Positions 24,090 through 33,433 are shown, numbered from the stretch's first letter. The stretch: DNA of 64,000 nucleotides from Hymenobacter swuensis DY53 (GCF_000576555.1 NZ_CP007145.1:2666001-2730000), one strand, 5' to 3'. Numbers and translations: made by a program. Notes: generated by a model from the letters alone, not told the origin.

Positions 24090-25367
24090 ATGAATTTTCC
24101 CCGCCTTTTTGCTTTGCTGCTAGTACTGGCGGCCGGTTTGGTCCGGCCCCTGGCCGGCTGGGCCAACCATATCTTCATCCCGATGGACAATACCCAGAAG
24201 GAGCATCTGAAAGCCTACGGGGCAGCCTACTGGCTGTTGGGCAAGCAGGTGGAGGTCGACTGGCTGCTCAACTATCGGGGCGGGGCCTTCGCCTGCGACG
24301 TGGTGGCCGGGGCCGAGAACGAGCTGGCCGTGCGTGGCGTGAGCTACCAGGTGATTTCCGAAGCCCAGTACACCAGCATCCTGTCGGAAATAGCCGACCC
24401 CAACGCCAACATGGACGTGATGAAGCTGGAGAAAGTACCCAAAATTGCGGTGTACACGCCCAAGGGCAAGCAGCCCTGGGACGACGCCGTGACGATGGTG
24501 CTGGCCTACGCCGAAATTCCCTATACCCAGATCTACGACGACGAAGTGCTACGCGGCGACCTGCCCAAGTACGACTGGCTGCACCTGCACCACGAGGACT
24601 TCACGGGCCAGTACGGCAAGTTTTACGCGAATTACCGCTCCCGCCCCTGGTACCAGCAGCAGCAGCGCGACGCTGAGGCGGCCGCCAAGCGCAACGGCTT
24701 CGGCAAAGTCAGTCAGATGAAAGGAGCCGTGACGGTAAAAATGCAGGAATTCATTGCCGGCGGCGGCTTCCTGTTTGCTATGTGCTCAGCCACAGACTCG
24801 TATGACATTGCCCTGGCTGGCCTGGGCGTGGATATGGTGGAGACGATGTACGACGGCGACGCCGCTGACCCGGCCGCGCAGTCCAAGCTCAACTTCAACC
24901 GCACGCTGGCCTTCCAGAACTTCCAGCTGCGCATGAACCCTTATGAGTACGAGTACAGCAACATCGACATGGACCCGCGCGAGCGGGGCGTGTACGAGGA
25001 TAACGACTACTTCCAGCTGTTCAACTTCTCGGCCAAGTACGACCCCGTGCCCACTATGCTCACCCAGAACCATGAGCGCACGGTACACGGCTTCATGGGC
25101 CAGACAACCGCGTTCCGCAAGCAGCTGGTAAAGCCCGACGTGGTAGCAATGGGCGAAAACAAGGCCTCCGGCGAGGTGCGCTACATGCACGGCACGCTGG
25201 GCAAAGGCACTTGGACGTTCTACGGTGGCCACGACCCCGAGGACTACCAGCACTTGGTGGAGGAAGAGCCCACCGACCTGAGCCTGCACCCTAACTCCCC
25301 CGGCTACCGCCTCATTCTCAACAACATTCTCTTCCCGGCGGCCAAGAAGAAGAAACAGAAGACCTGA
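24090..25367 (+). CDS. Secreted protein of the Bacteroidota 'asparagine synthetase B'-labelled family
   Basis: 425 residues with a signal peptide ('LFALLLVLAAGLVRPLAGWA'). The mature part begins 'NHIFIPMDNTQKEHLKAYGA', contains 'YTPKGKQPWDDAVTMVLAYA', 'WLHLHHEDFTGQYGKFYANY', 'EFIAGGGFLFAMCSATDSYD' and 'FYGGHDPEDYQHLVEE'. Proteins like this are often labelled asparagine synthetase B in Bacteroidota genomes, yet no N-terminal catalytic Cys and no ATP-pyrophosphatase loop (SGGxDS) are visible and the protein is exported, so the label is probably wrong. 'GGGFLFAMCSAT' recalls the class I glutamine-amidotransferase-like fold. Ends at a terminator (25421-25456). Confidence 0.6.
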   Translation: MNFPRLFALLLVLAAGLVRPLAGWANHIFIPMDNTQKEHLKAYGAAYWLLGKQVEVDWLLNYRGGAFACDVVAGAENELAVRGVSYQVISEAQYTSILSEIADPNANMDVMKLEKVPKIAVYTPKGKQPWDDAVTMVLAYAEIPYTQIYDDEVLRGDLPKYDWLHLHHEDFTGQYGKFYANYRSRPWYQQQQRDAEAAAKRNGFGKVSQMKGAVTVKMQEFIAGGGFLFAMCSATDSYDIALAGLGVDMVETMYDGDAADPAAQSKLNFNRTLAFQNFQLRMNPYEYEYSNIDMDPRERGVYEDNDYFQLFNFSAKYDPVPTMLTQNHERTVHGFMGQTTAFRKQLVKPDVVAMGENKASGEVRYMHGTLGKGTWTFYGGHDPEDYQHLVEEEPTDLSLHPNSPGYRLILNNILFPAAKKKKQKT

Positions 25368-25420
25368 GCTGCTCCGGCCCCGCTACCGGGCATCGGGAAA
25401 CCGCCGAACTGCCGGTACCG

Positions 25421-25456
25421 GCCCTGACGTTGCGTCTGCACGTCAGGGCTTTTTTT
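25421..25456 (+). terminator. Rho-independent terminator
   Basis: CCCTGACGT (25422-25430) pairs with ACGTCAGGG (25440-25448), followed by CT and seven T. Confidence 0.85.
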
Positions 25457-25521
25457 AGGGGCCGCAGTACCCGTGGAGGGAGTAAATACGTTGGTATGTT
25501 TCCACCCCCTATTCTGCTGCC

Positions 25522-27375
25522 ATGGCTACGCCCACTCCTCCCGCCAACTACGGATTCTCCACCAGCCAGGGAGATATCCGCACGGAAAATCCGCTGCCGC
25601 GCGCCGTACTCCGCACCAACAACTACCTGCTGCTGGATGGCGAGTGGAATTTTGCCCTGGACCCGGAAGACGTGGGCTTACGCGACTACTGGTACCTTTC
25701 GCATTCTTACCAGCGTACGGCCAACTGGCCGGGGTCGGTGGAGGAGCATATTGCGCAGCAACAGCCCAGCGGCCCCGGCTGGCGGGATAAAGTGGTGGTG
25801 TGGTACGAGCGAGAGTTTGCCCTGCCGGAACGGGGCGACGAAGGAACACACTCCCTGTTTCAGCTCACATTCGGGGCCTGCGGCTACGAAACCCGTGTAT
25901 GGCTCAACGGCTTTCTGCTCTCCACCATTGAAGGTGAGGAGGTACACTACGGTGAATACACCTCATTTTCCTTCGAGCTGCGCGAAGAACATTTGCGACC
26001 GGTTAACCGCCTGACGGTGCGCATTGTAGACACGATGGACGCCGAAACGCCGCGCGGCAAGCAGGAGTCACATGTGTACAAGCGCGGCGGCATCTGGTAC
26101 CAGACCTACACCGGCGCGGTGCGTAGCGTGTGGCTGGAATTGGTAGAACGCAACCGGCTCCGCTCCCGCGTGGGCGTCGACAGCGTTATTGAGGACCGCA
26201 TGGTCCGGTTCAACCTCACTACCCGCGTGCATGATCCCGGCCTATATACCCTGCGGCTACAGGTATTTGACCGGGCCATCACCACCCTGCAGCCCCTGGC
26301 CACGGCCGATTTTCCGTTGCGGCTGGAAGCGGGACAGCGGCGGCAGCGGGTGGTGATGGAAGTACCCCATGCGAAACTCTGGGCCCCCGGCTCTCCTAAT
26401 CTGTACCGGCTGGTGGCCCAGCTGCTTGACAGCGAAGGCTACGTAGCGCAGATCGAAACCCATTTCGGCCTCCGCAAAATTGAGTCGCGCGGAACGTATG
26501 TGTACCTCAACAACGAGCCCACGTACCTCGACGGTATTCTGTATCAGCCGGGCACCGCTACTTACGAGGAAATGCAGCGCCACATGCACGCCATGCAGGC
26601 CCTGGGCTGCAACCTGGTGCGCGTGCACATTGCCGGCGTCGACCCGCGCATTTATAATCTGGCCGATGAGTTGGGGCTGTTGCTGTGGGTGGAAGTACCC
26701 AGTCCGCATTCATCTACTCCCCAAAGCCGGGAAAACCACCGGGCCGAGTTGCTGCGGATGCTGGCTCTGATTGAGTCGCATCCTTCTGTAGTCATCTGGA
26801 GCCTATATAATGAGGATTGGGGAGCCCAGGATATTGCCACCAACCCCGAAACCCGGCAGTACATCGTGGATATGTACCACTACCTACACATCAATCACCC
26901 GCAGTTTCTGGTGGTGGATAACGACGGGTGGCAGCACATTTCCCAGGAAGGACGCCTGAAATCGGACCTGCTGACGGCCCATGTGTACACGCCCGATGTA
27001 AACCGCTGGGCCGAACTACTGGACCATATGGTGCGGGGCGACCTGAATAATGTAGCCGTGCTACCGCTGGTTATCGGCGACCCGTTTTTCTATGGCCGCC
27101 AAAAGCCCTTAATTATCAGTGAGTGGGGCGGCTTTGGCTTTGCCGATTACGGCGGACCGCAAAGCGCAGAAGAACGCACCGACCGTATCCGACAGTTCAA
27201 GCAGGAGCTTCGCAAGCGTCCTCTGGCCGGCGACGTATACACCCAGGCCACCAACATTGAGGAGGAGCGTAACGGCCTGCTCGACCCGCACACCGGCGAA
27301 TTATCCGTACCAGCCGGGCTACTGGCCTCCCAAAATCCGGCTACTCCACTGCCAGATACTACCCTGCTCCACTAG
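25522..27375 (+). CDS. Glycoside hydrolase family 2 protein (beta-glucuronidase/galactosidase-like)
   Basis: 617 residues without signal peptide. Domain order: jelly-roll sugar-binding domain (about 10-200, 'LLLDGEWNFALDPEDVGLRD', 'WYEREFALPE', 'KRGGIWYQTYTGAVRSVWLE'), immunoglobulin-like domain (about 205-310) and a TIM barrel. The acid/base is Glu431 in 'VIWSLYNEDWG' and the nucleophile Glu534 in 'LIISEWGGFG'; both are in the expected places. 'HIAGVDPRIYNLADELGLLL' is the usual barrel helix. It removes a terminal beta-linked sugar in the cytosol; the exact sugar cannot be read from sequence. No polysaccharide-utilisation locus (SusCD) surrounds it. Convergent with the next gene, 6 bases apart. 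Confidence 0.9.
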   Translation: MATPTPPANYGFSTSQGDIRTENPLPRAVLRTNNYLLLDGEWNFALDPEDVGLRDYWYLSHSYQRTANWPGSVEEHIAQQQPSGPGWRDKVVVWYEREFALPERGDEGTHSLFQLTFGACGYETRVWLNGFLLSTIEGEEVHYGEYTSFSFELREEHLRPVNRLTVRIVDTMDAETPRGKQESHVYKRGGIWYQTYTGAVRSVWLELVERNRLRSRVGVDSVIEDRMVRFNLTTRVHDPGLYTLRLQVFDRAITTLQPLATADFPLRLEAGQRRQRVVMEVPHAKLWAPGSPNLYRLVAQLLDSEGYVAQIETHFGLRKIESRGTYVYLNNEPTYLDGILYQPGTATYEEMQRHMHAMQALGCNLVRVHIAGVDPRIYNLADELGLLLWVEVPSPHSSTPQSRENHRAELLRMLALIESHPSVVIWSLYNEDWGAQDIATNPETRQYIVDMYHYLHINHPQFLVVDNDGWQHISQEGRLKSDLLTAHVYTPDVNRWAELLDHMVRGDLNNVAVLPLVIGDPFFYGRQKPLIISEWGGFGFADYGGPQSAEERTDRIRQFKQELRKRPLAGDVYTQATNIEEERNGLLDPHTGELSVPAGLLASQNPATPLPDTTLLH

Positions 27376-27381
27376 TAGCCG

Positions 27382-27864
27382 TTACTTCGACAACCGCAGG
27401 ATTTTTTGCGCCACAGCGGGCAAATCGGCTGTTTTCTCGGGGTCAATGGGCATCGTCAGATCAATCAGCACCGGCTGGCCTTTCGCTACGCCGGACACAA
27501 TCAGCTGATAAGCCATTCCGCCAGTTTCAGTCGGGTAACTCAAGCGCACGCCCTGCGCTGGCGGGCCATCCAGAATGGTGCATTCAAACGGCACTTTCTC
27601 GGTGCCTTTATGCTTTTTTTCCGCTTGCCGGATATACTGCGCCGGATAGGTTTTCATGACACTGAAATCCAGGTACATCCAGCTCAAATCATAGGTTGAG
27701 CAGGTAAGCTGGGACTTGCTGGCGGGCGTGCAGCCGCTGTTTACGGGCAGCTCGACGCCGCAGAAGTTAAGCGTGGCCGCCGCCGTTTCGGCCGGGGCCT
27801 GCGCCCAGCTCCGGAGCGGAAGCCCACACAGCAGGAGAAGCAGAAGTTTCAGCAGATTTTTCAT
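27382..27864 (-). CDS. Exported hypothetical protein with Cys pairs
   Basis: 160 residues with a strong Leu-rich signal peptide ending 'SWAQ'. The mature part has four Cys ('LNFCGVELPVNSGCTP', 'QLTCSTYDLSW', 'PFECTILDG') likely to form disulfides in the periplasm. No family recognised. The ATG at 27864 is preferred to an upstream ATG at 27876 because it sits directly before the basic n-region. Confidence 0.6.
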   Translation of the reverse strand: MKNLLKLLLLLLCGLPLRSWAQAPAETAAATLNFCGVELPVNSGCTPASKSQLTCSTYDLSWMYLDFSVMKTYPAQYIRQAEKKHKGTEKVPFECTILDGPPAQGVRLSYPTETGGMAYQLIVSGVAKGQPVLIDLTMPIDPEKTADLPAVAQKILRLSK

Positions 27865-27967
27865 AGCGTTATGCAAAAGGCATTGGTGCCTAAACTACTA
27901 AGGGTTTGACACATCACAAGCAAAGCAGCAACAATTCCACCGGAAGCTACCTCGTCAGTCAACCGGT

Positions 27968-28564
27968 TTAGTGCATCCGGTCGTCGCGGACGGGCATGTT
28001 GGTGACGATTTCGCCCTCGATTTTGAGCAACTCCTGCAGGCGGGCATCCACCTCCTGCGCGTCGCAGTATTCCTTGGCCAGGTCCACATAGCTCACGAAG
28101 TGGCCCGCTTCGGAAGCCATCAGCTCGTAGTAGAACTGGCTGAGCTCGGGGTCGGGAATGTGCTTCCATAACAGCTTGAATCGCTCACAGCTACGAGCCT
28201 CTATCAGAGCACTTACCAATAATTGATCCATTAATTGCCGCTCGCGGGCCCCACCCTTCCGCACATGGCTCATGAGCTGCACCACGTACTCGTCGCGGCG
28301 GGGCCGGCCCAGCTCGTGGCCGCGCTTACGCAGCTCCTGCAGCACCCGGGCAAAATGCTCCCACTCCTCCGCTACCAGGGCCGTTAGCTCTTCCACCAGC
28401 CGGGTTTTCTCGGGGTACTTTATAATGAGCGAAATACCGGTGCTGGCCGCCTTCTGCTCGCAGTAAGCATGATCCACCAGAATATCCTCAATATTTTTGC
28501 TAGCAATATCTACCCAACGCGGGTCAGAATTCAGCTTCAGCTTCAGAATGGTTTTTTCTTTCAT
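27968..28564 (-). CDS. miaE: tRNA-(ms2io6A37) hydroxylase
   Basis: 198 residues, family length. A ferritin-like non-haem diiron monooxygenase that hydroxylates ms2i6A37 of tRNA with O2. Seen: 'DILVDHAYCEQKAASTGISL' (about 28-47, first helix with Glu/His ligands), 'LVAEEWEHFARVLQELRKRG' (ExxH, about 64-83), 'ALIEARSCERFKLLWKHI' and 'MASEAGHFVSYVDLA' (ExxH). All ligand positions look intact. MiaB, which makes its substrate, is at 38580-40040. A palindromic repeat lies just upstream of its start. Confidence 0.92.
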   Translation of the reverse strand: MKEKTILKLKLNSDPRWVDIASKNIEDILVDHAYCEQKAASTGISLIIKYPEKTRLVEELTALVAEEWEHFARVLQELRKRGHELGRPRRDEYVVQLMSHVRKGGARERQLMDQLLVSALIEARSCERFKLLWKHIPDPELSQFYYELMASEAGHFVSYVDLAKEYCDAQEVDARLQELLKIEGEIVTNMPVRDDRMH

Positions 28565-28578
28565 GGGGAGCGACGGGA

Positions 28579-28673
28579 AAATGGTGAGATAGTGAAATGG
28601 TGAGTTGGCTGGTGGGTTTGCGCCACTTACGCGGCTCGCACAGCCAACTCACCATTTCACTATCTCACCATTT
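28579..28673. repeat. Palindromic repeat, GGTGAGATAGTGAAATGG family
   Basis: Exact inverted repeat of 33 bases (28579-28611 and 28641-28673) with a 29-base loop, each arm itself containing repeated AAATGGTGAG. It fills the gap between the porin stop codon and the miaE start. Confidence 0.9.
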
Positions 28674-28679
28674 CACTGA

Positions 28680-30674
28680 TTAGTTGAAGAACTGCCAGCG
28701 GATGCCAAACTCGAAGCGGCGCGGCAGGGCGGCGTAGTAGGGCGTGGCAAAATAGCCCGACTGCGGCAGGAACTGGTTGATGTAGGCCATCTTCAGGAAG
28801 ATACCCAACGAGCCGATGTCACCGCTCACGAACACATCTACCACCGGCGTATTGCGAATGGTGAAGTGGTCCTGCACATAGAATTGCTGCGTGCTGGGGC
28901 TGTAGTCATACGCCTTCCAGCGCGACTGAAAGTAGGCCTGCACACCGGCCTGGCCCAGCAGGGCCTTCTTGAACAGGTAGCCCTGATAGTACACCCGCGA
29001 CTCGCCCACCAACGCCGGAATCCGCAGGCCGGGGTTGTCCTCGCCGGCCCCAAGCGTGTACGTAGCCTGGTTGTCTGCCACGAATTTACCTAGCGTGAGG
29101 CGGTAGCGCCCCATCAGGGTAAGAAGTTTCCGAGACGAGCCTAGTTGCTGAGGCGCTCCAAACTGGCCATCCGGTGAGTTATTTGTGTAGTACACGAGCC
29201 CCTTGATATTGGCCACCGTACCCACTGCTTCCAGGTGATGGGCGCCAATCTGCTGGCCCGCCCGAACCCGCAACTGCAATACCTTGGTGTTCTCAAATGG
29301 GTCGTTGCTTCCGGCTGTATGGTCCCAGCTATAGTGGTTGCCTTCGAAGCGGAGTTGCGTGAGCGTAGGCGAATAGCTGCTCAGCAGTACCTCCCCACTT
29401 AATGGCCCCAGTCGGGCATTGCCGCGCAGCCAGTATTCCGTGCTACCTAACTCCGATAATTTGGCCGTAGGGCGCACTTCGCCGGAGGTTTCAATGGCAA
29501 ATTTCCGGTACTGAAACGTCGCAGTACCACCCACAAACAACTGAGTGGTATCTACGGGCTGCAGCTTTTTTAGAGCGGGCACAGCAGGCTGGTCGGATCG
29601 ACTCCAGGTATCCAAGCTCGCATTGCGCAGGCGGGTATAGAGGCGGTACTCCACGGCGCGGGTATTACCTAGAAAGCCGAACGTATTTTCTAACTGCCGG
29701 AACTCAGCCCGGTCATCAGTAAGCACGATGCTGCGCCGAATAAGAGGATAGAAGCGCGCCACCCCACCCGTTCTGGATAAGTCCTCGTCGATGTATTTGT
29801 TGAATTGCCGCTGGTAGTCAATGATATGATAGGCTGTAAGTCCCCGGCCCAACAGCCGGTACGTATGCGCCAGCCGAAGCTCATCACGGTCATCATAATT
29901 AGTTGCTTTGGTTAGATTTACGACTTCGCGCTGGTAGTCAAACAGCTGTGAGAGAATAACCGTATCGCCCTCATAGTCGTCGGTATTATTCGGATCAGGG
30001 TCCAGCCGCTGGGGTATAATGCCGCCCTGCTCTACAGCCCGATGCCGGGCCGTATTGATATTGGCCATGGCGTGGTAGCGGCCCTCGGGCGAATCGTAGC
30101 GCACAAAGAACAAGAAGTTGTTGTGCTCGACCTGACCGGTTTTGGTATTGGTAACGGCCACCGCCTTATTAGCCCCGAACCGCTCGTAGGCGAAGCCCGC
30201 GTTGAAGTGCTTTTTGAGGCTGCGGGCGTAGGAAAGCTCGAAAATCTGCTCGTAGGGGTTACCTTGGTGAAAGCGAAAAAACGTGTAGGGCGAGCGGGTA
30301 TCGTAGTACGGCACATCGGCCGCGTTACGGGCGTACTTGTCGAACACGGTGCGGCCGGGGCGGGCCCCCAGCTTCAGGTTGGGCTCCCAGAGTAGACGAC
30401 GCGAGGCCGTCCCGAAGTTTCCCAGATCCTGCTGGAACGTGGTATCGTGGGCCCAGTAGCGCTGCTGGGGCAGGCGCGTGAGGGTGGTGTCAATCATCCG
30501 GCCCAGGGTGTCCTCACGCAGCAAATCCCGCTCCTTAAGTACGAAGGTGGTGTGTGCCCCGTAGCGCACCTTCGTGGAGTCGTCCAGAATCTGGGCGTGG
30601 CCGAGGACGGGTGCCAGACCGGCCGCCAGCAGCAGGGCCGCAGGCCGCAGGGCCCGCCGCACCCGGCAGCACAC
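28680..30674 (-). CDS. Putative outer-membrane porin
   Basis: About 664 residues from a GTG that gives a good signal peptide ('LRPAALLLAAGLAPVLGHAQ'). A TTG at 30740 would add 22 residues and overlap lpxK. The mature protein has many alternating beta strands rich in Tyr, Arg and Thr and ends 'RRFEFGIRWQFFN', a C-terminal aromatic residue pattern typical of outer-membrane barrels. 'RSPYTFFRFHQGNPYEQIFE' and 'LEPN'-like turns match the putative porin family of Bacteroidota. No plug domain, TonB box or carboxypeptidase-regulatory domain is seen, so it is not SusC-like. It follows lpxK in the same operon. The start is uncertain. Confidence 0.75.
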   Translation of the reverse strand: MCCRVRRALRPAALLLAAGLAPVLGHAQILDDSTKVRYGAHTTFVLKERDLLREDTLGRMIDTTLTRLPQQRYWAHDTTFQQDLGNFGTASRRLLWEPNLKLGARPGRTVFDKYARNAADVPYYDTRSPYTFFRFHQGNPYEQIFELSYARSLKKHFNAGFAYERFGANKAVAVTNTKTGQVEHNNFLFFVRYDSPEGRYHAMANINTARHRAVEQGGIIPQRLDPDPNNTDDYEGDTVILSQLFDYQREVVNLTKATNYDDRDELRLAHTYRLLGRGLTAYHIIDYQRQFNKYIDEDLSRTGGVARFYPLIRRSIVLTDDRAEFRQLENTFGFLGNTRAVEYRLYTRLRNASLDTWSRSDQPAVPALKKLQPVDTTQLFVGGTATFQYRKFAIETSGEVRPTAKLSELGSTEYWLRGNARLGPLSGEVLLSSYSPTLTQLRFEGNHYSWDHTAGSNDPFENTKVLQLRVRAGQQIGAHHLEAVGTVANIKGLVYYTNNSPDGQFGAPQQLGSSRKLLTLMGRYRLTLGKFVADNQATYTLGAGEDNPGLRIPALVGESRVYYQGYLFKKALLGQAGVQAYFQSRWKAYDYSPSTQQFYVQDHFTIRNTPVVDVFVSGDIGSLGIFLKMAYINQFLPQSGYFATPYYAALPRRFEFGIRWQFFN

Positions 30675-30732
30675 GGAACCAGCACCGGAGGCGGATGCTT
30701 CAGCAGAAAAGGGCAGCGGAATCAGCAACGAA

Positions 30733-31800
30733 TCAGACAACAGCGTGGGGCGGAAAGTACGGAGTCAGCAGCGCCCGGAGCCGGTCGGCTCCGTCGGCCA
30801 GAAAGCAGACGTCAATAGGGATGTAAAATACGGGCAAATTGGCCACACTTGCCGCCAGGGCCGGCTCTAGCAGCCGAACGGCGTCTTTCTGGGTAGTCAG
30901 AACGACCTGGCCCGGCCGTAATTGCGCCGCCAGGGCCGCTATTTCTTCCGATTGGAACGCGTGATGGTCGGCAAAGCGGGCGTGGTGCACAATGCGGTAA
31001 CCCGCGCCTTCCAGATGCTTCCGCAGCGGGCCGGGCTGGGCAATACCGGTCAGCAGCACTATTTCGGCTCCGGCTCCGGGCACAACGCCGGCGGCCAGCC
31101 CGGGCACAGGCACCGGCGCGCCGTAGGCATAGGTGGAAAACAGCACCGGCACCGCCGGGCGGGCATAGTGCCGGATACGGCGCGTAATTTCCTGCTGGTC
31201 GGCGGCGCTCAGCTGCGGGTCGCACTTGGTCACGATAACCACATCGGCCCGGCGGGCCCCATTACGGCTCTCGCGCAGCCGGCCGGCGGGCAGCACAAAA
31301 TCCTGGTAAAACGGCCGCTGCTGCTCCGTGAGCAGCACGCTGAAGTGGGGTTGCACGCGGCGGTGCTGGTAGGCATCATCGAGCACTACTGCGCCTACCT
31401 CAGGCCGGGCAAACAGCTGGTTGAGGCCGGTCAGGCGGTTTTCGCACACGGCCACGGGCACCGCGCCGGCAAAGTCCTGATAGTGCTGCAACGGCTCGTC
31501 GCCGAAGGTGGCGGCGGTTTCCTGCGGGTTGCCGAGGCGGAAGCCTTGGGTGCGGCGGCCGTAGCCCCGGCTCAGAATGGCCGGCCGCTGGCCGTGGCGC
31601 AGCAGCTCGCGCACCAGCCAAGCCACATGAGGCGTTTTGCCGGTGCCGCCCACCCGCAAATTGCCCACGCTCAGCACCGGCCCCGGCCAGACGCGGCCCA
31701 CGGGCCGGCGACCGGTGTCGTAGAGCCAGTTGCGCCCGGCCATCACGGCGGCGTACAGCCAGCTCAGGGGCAGCAGCAAGTAGGTAAGCAAGGTGGACAT
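30733..31800 (-). CDS. lpxK: Tetraacyldisaccharide 4'-kinase
   Basis: 355 residues. Phosphorylates the lipid A disaccharide at the 4' position with ATP at the inner face of the cytoplasmic membrane. Seen: an N-terminal membrane-anchoring helix ('LLTYLLLPLSWLYAAVMAGR'), the P-loop 'VGNLRVGGTGKTPHVAWLV' (about 45-63), 'ILSRGYGRRTQGF' (about 75-87), 'AVVLDDAYQHR' with the catalytic Asp pair, and 'LLTGIAQPGPLRKHLEGAGY'. The ATG at 31800 is preferred because it opens the conserved helix. The downstream porin gene is close or overlapping, which suggests coupling. Confidence 0.93.
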   Translation of the reverse strand: MSTLLTYLLLPLSWLYAAVMAGRNWLYDTGRRPVGRVWPGPVLSVGNLRVGGTGKTPHVAWLVRELLRHGQRPAILSRGYGRRTQGFRLGNPQETAATFGDEPLQHYQDFAGAVPVAVCENRLTGLNQLFARPEVGAVVLDDAYQHRRVQPHFSVLLTEQQRPFYQDFVLPAGRLRESRNGARRADVVIVTKCDPQLSAADQQEITRRIRHYARPAVPVLFSTYAYGAPVPVPGLAAGVVPGAGAEIVLLTGIAQPGPLRKHLEGAGYRIVHHARFADHHAFQSEEIAALAAQLRPGQVVLTTQKDAVRLLEPALAASVANLPVFYIPIDVCFLADGADRLRALLTPYFPPHAVV

Positions 31801-31920
31801 AAGCGGCGGCGCGGCAACGGGAGGCGCAAAAGTAGCGGGTTGTGGTTGGGGGCCGTGCAATCAGGTCAGTTTTCCGCGGCAGACTTTTCTTACCCAGGAC
31901 CAGATCAGGCCCGCAACCGC

Positions 31921-31928
31921 TACCTTTG
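31921..31928 (+). promoter_or_regulatory. -7 box TACCTTTG before the PP2C gene
   Basis: Fits TAnnTTTG, 72 bases before the ATG at 32001. The lpxK gene starts divergently 120 bases away. Confidence 0.5.
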
Positions 31929-32000
31929 TCAGGCCCGGGGCCGCCCTTTTCCCGATTCGTTGCTACGGCAGTAGCCCTGGCGGCCAGGGCTTTATCTGAT

Positions 32001-32741
32001 ATGCAGATCTATCAGCTCCTGCAACGCGGAGCTTACCACGCTGATTTCTGCGAGGATTTCAGCGTAGTGCAGCCCTTGGGCGCGCACCATCTGCTGCTGG
32101 CCGTGCTGGACGGCTGCACCATGGGCCGGGAAAGTCACTTCGCCTCAACCCTGATGGCCAAGGTGCTCCGGAAAGTAGTGAAGGAGCGGGCGTACCGGCA
32201 GTTCTACGGCGACCTGCCCACAGCTCCGCTGGAAACGGAGCTGCGCGGGATTATAGCGGCCGTGTTTGAGGAAGTGCGGCAGCTGAAAAGCCAGTTGCAC
32301 CTTGAAACCACGGAGCTGCTGACGACGCTGGTCGTGGCCTTGCTCGACACGCATAGCCGGCAGGTGGTAGTGCTGGCCCTGGGCGACGCCACCGTGGCCC
32401 TCAACGGCCAGCTCACCCGCTTCGAGCAGGACAATCGGCCCGATTACCTGGCCTATCACCTGCACCGGCCCTTCGCTGAATGGTACGACCAGCAGCAACA
32501 GATGCTCCACGCCCCCGACTGCACCGACCTGGGCCTTGCCACCGATGGCATCGACAGCTTTGCGCCCACGGACACGGCGGCGGTTGAGGTTGACGTACCA
32601 GACGTACCGGCCTATCTGCTCCTAGACCAAGAACTGGCAGGGCGTGACGAGATGCTGACCATCAAAGTGCGGCGGCTGGAAAAAACGTTTGGCCTGGTTC
32701 CGACCGATGACGTGGCCATCCTTCGGGTACGGTTTGCGTAA
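32001..32741 (+). CDS. PP2C-type (PPM) protein phosphatase domain protein
   Basis: 246 residues, cytosolic. The PPM order is visible: 'YHADFCEDFSVVQP' (about 12-25, metal Asp), 'LLLAVLDGCTMGRESHFAST' (about 31-50; DG motif with Cys in place of the common His), 'LGDATVALNG', 'LATDGIDSF' (about 176-184) and 'PTDDVAILRVRF' at the end. It dephosphorylates Ser/Thr residues with two metal ions. The Gly-His of the classical DGHGG motif is missing, so activity may be altered. Eight bases separate it from the SMUG2-like gene, which is probably in the same operon. Confidence 0.8.
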   Translation: MQIYQLLQRGAYHADFCEDFSVVQPLGAHHLLLAVLDGCTMGRESHFASTLMAKVLRKVVKERAYRQFYGDLPTAPLETELRGIIAAVFEEVRQLKSQLHLETTELLTTLVVALLDTHSRQVVVLALGDATVALNGQLTRFEQDNRPDYLAYHLHRPFAEWYDQQQQMLHAPDCTDLGLATDGIDSFAPTDTAAVEVDVPDVPAYLLLDQELAGRDEMLTIKVRRLEKTFGLVPTDDVAILRVRFA

Positions 32742-32749
32742 GCCGCTGC

Positions 32750-33433
32750 ATGTCCTTCGCCTCCCGTTTGCTGCCTTTTCTCACTGAGTTTCCGCTGCCC
32801 CCGGCCTTGCCCGACGGCGTTACGGCCGTCAGCCCCTACCAGGAACCCAGCCCCCGGGCATTGCTCACGCAGTTTGCCCACCGCTACTACACCGGCGTGC
32901 AGCCCCGGGTAGCCCTGCTGGGCATCAACCCAGGCCGCCTGGGCAACGGCCGCACCGGCGTGGCCTTCACCGACCCTGTGGCGCTGCAGGAGTGCTGCGG
33001 TATTCCCAACGAGCTGCCCCGACGGCGGGAACCGTCCAGTCAGTTTGTGTACGAGGTGGTGCAGGCGCTGGGCGGCCCGACGGCGTTTTACCAGCAGTTT
33101 TACCTGGGTTCCCTCTACCCGCTGGTGCTGCTGAAAGATAACCGCAACTACAACTACTACGACTCGCCGGCCCTGCAGAAGGCCCTGCTGCCCGCCATAC
33201 GCGAGTCCCTGCACCGGCAAGTGACGGAAGTAGGACTGGCCCGTCGTACTGCCATCTGCCTGGGCCGCCGCAACGCCCTGCTGCTGCACCGCCTCAACCA
33301 AGAGCTGGGCTTGTTCCGGCACATCCACGTCCTCGACCACCCCCGCTACCTCATGCAGTACAAGCGCCGCGACCTGCTCGCAAACGTGGCGCGCTACGTG
33401 GAAGTGCTGACGCAGACGCTGCGCTGTGAGTGA
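32750..33433 (+). CDS. SMUG2-like uracil-DNA glycosylase family protein
   Basis: 227 residues. 'VALLGINPGRLGNGRTGVAF' (about 55-74) with 'TDPVALQECCGIPNE', then 'SSQFVYEVVQALGG', 'FYLGSLYPLVLLKDNRNYNY' and late 'HVLDHPRYLMQYKRR' follow the SMUG2/DUF4918 branch of the uracil-DNA glycosylase superfamily common in Bacteroidota: the Gly-Ile-Asn-Pro-Gly motif binds the pyrimidine and the late His-Pro motif gives the Leu/His loop. Likely removes uracil or oxidised pyrimidines from DNA. Its stop codon is inside a short inverted repeat (33427-33557). Confidence 0.72.
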   Translation: MSFASRLLPFLTEFPLPPALPDGVTAVSPYQEPSPRALLTQFAHRYYTGVQPRVALLGINPGRLGNGRTGVAFTDPVALQECCGIPNELPRRREPSSQFVYEVVQALGGPTAFYQQFYLGSLYPLVLLKDNRNYNYYDSPALQKALLPAIRESLHRQVTEVGLARRTAICLGRRNALLLHRLNQELGLFRHIHVLDHPRYLMQYKRRDLLANVARYVEVLTQTLRCE

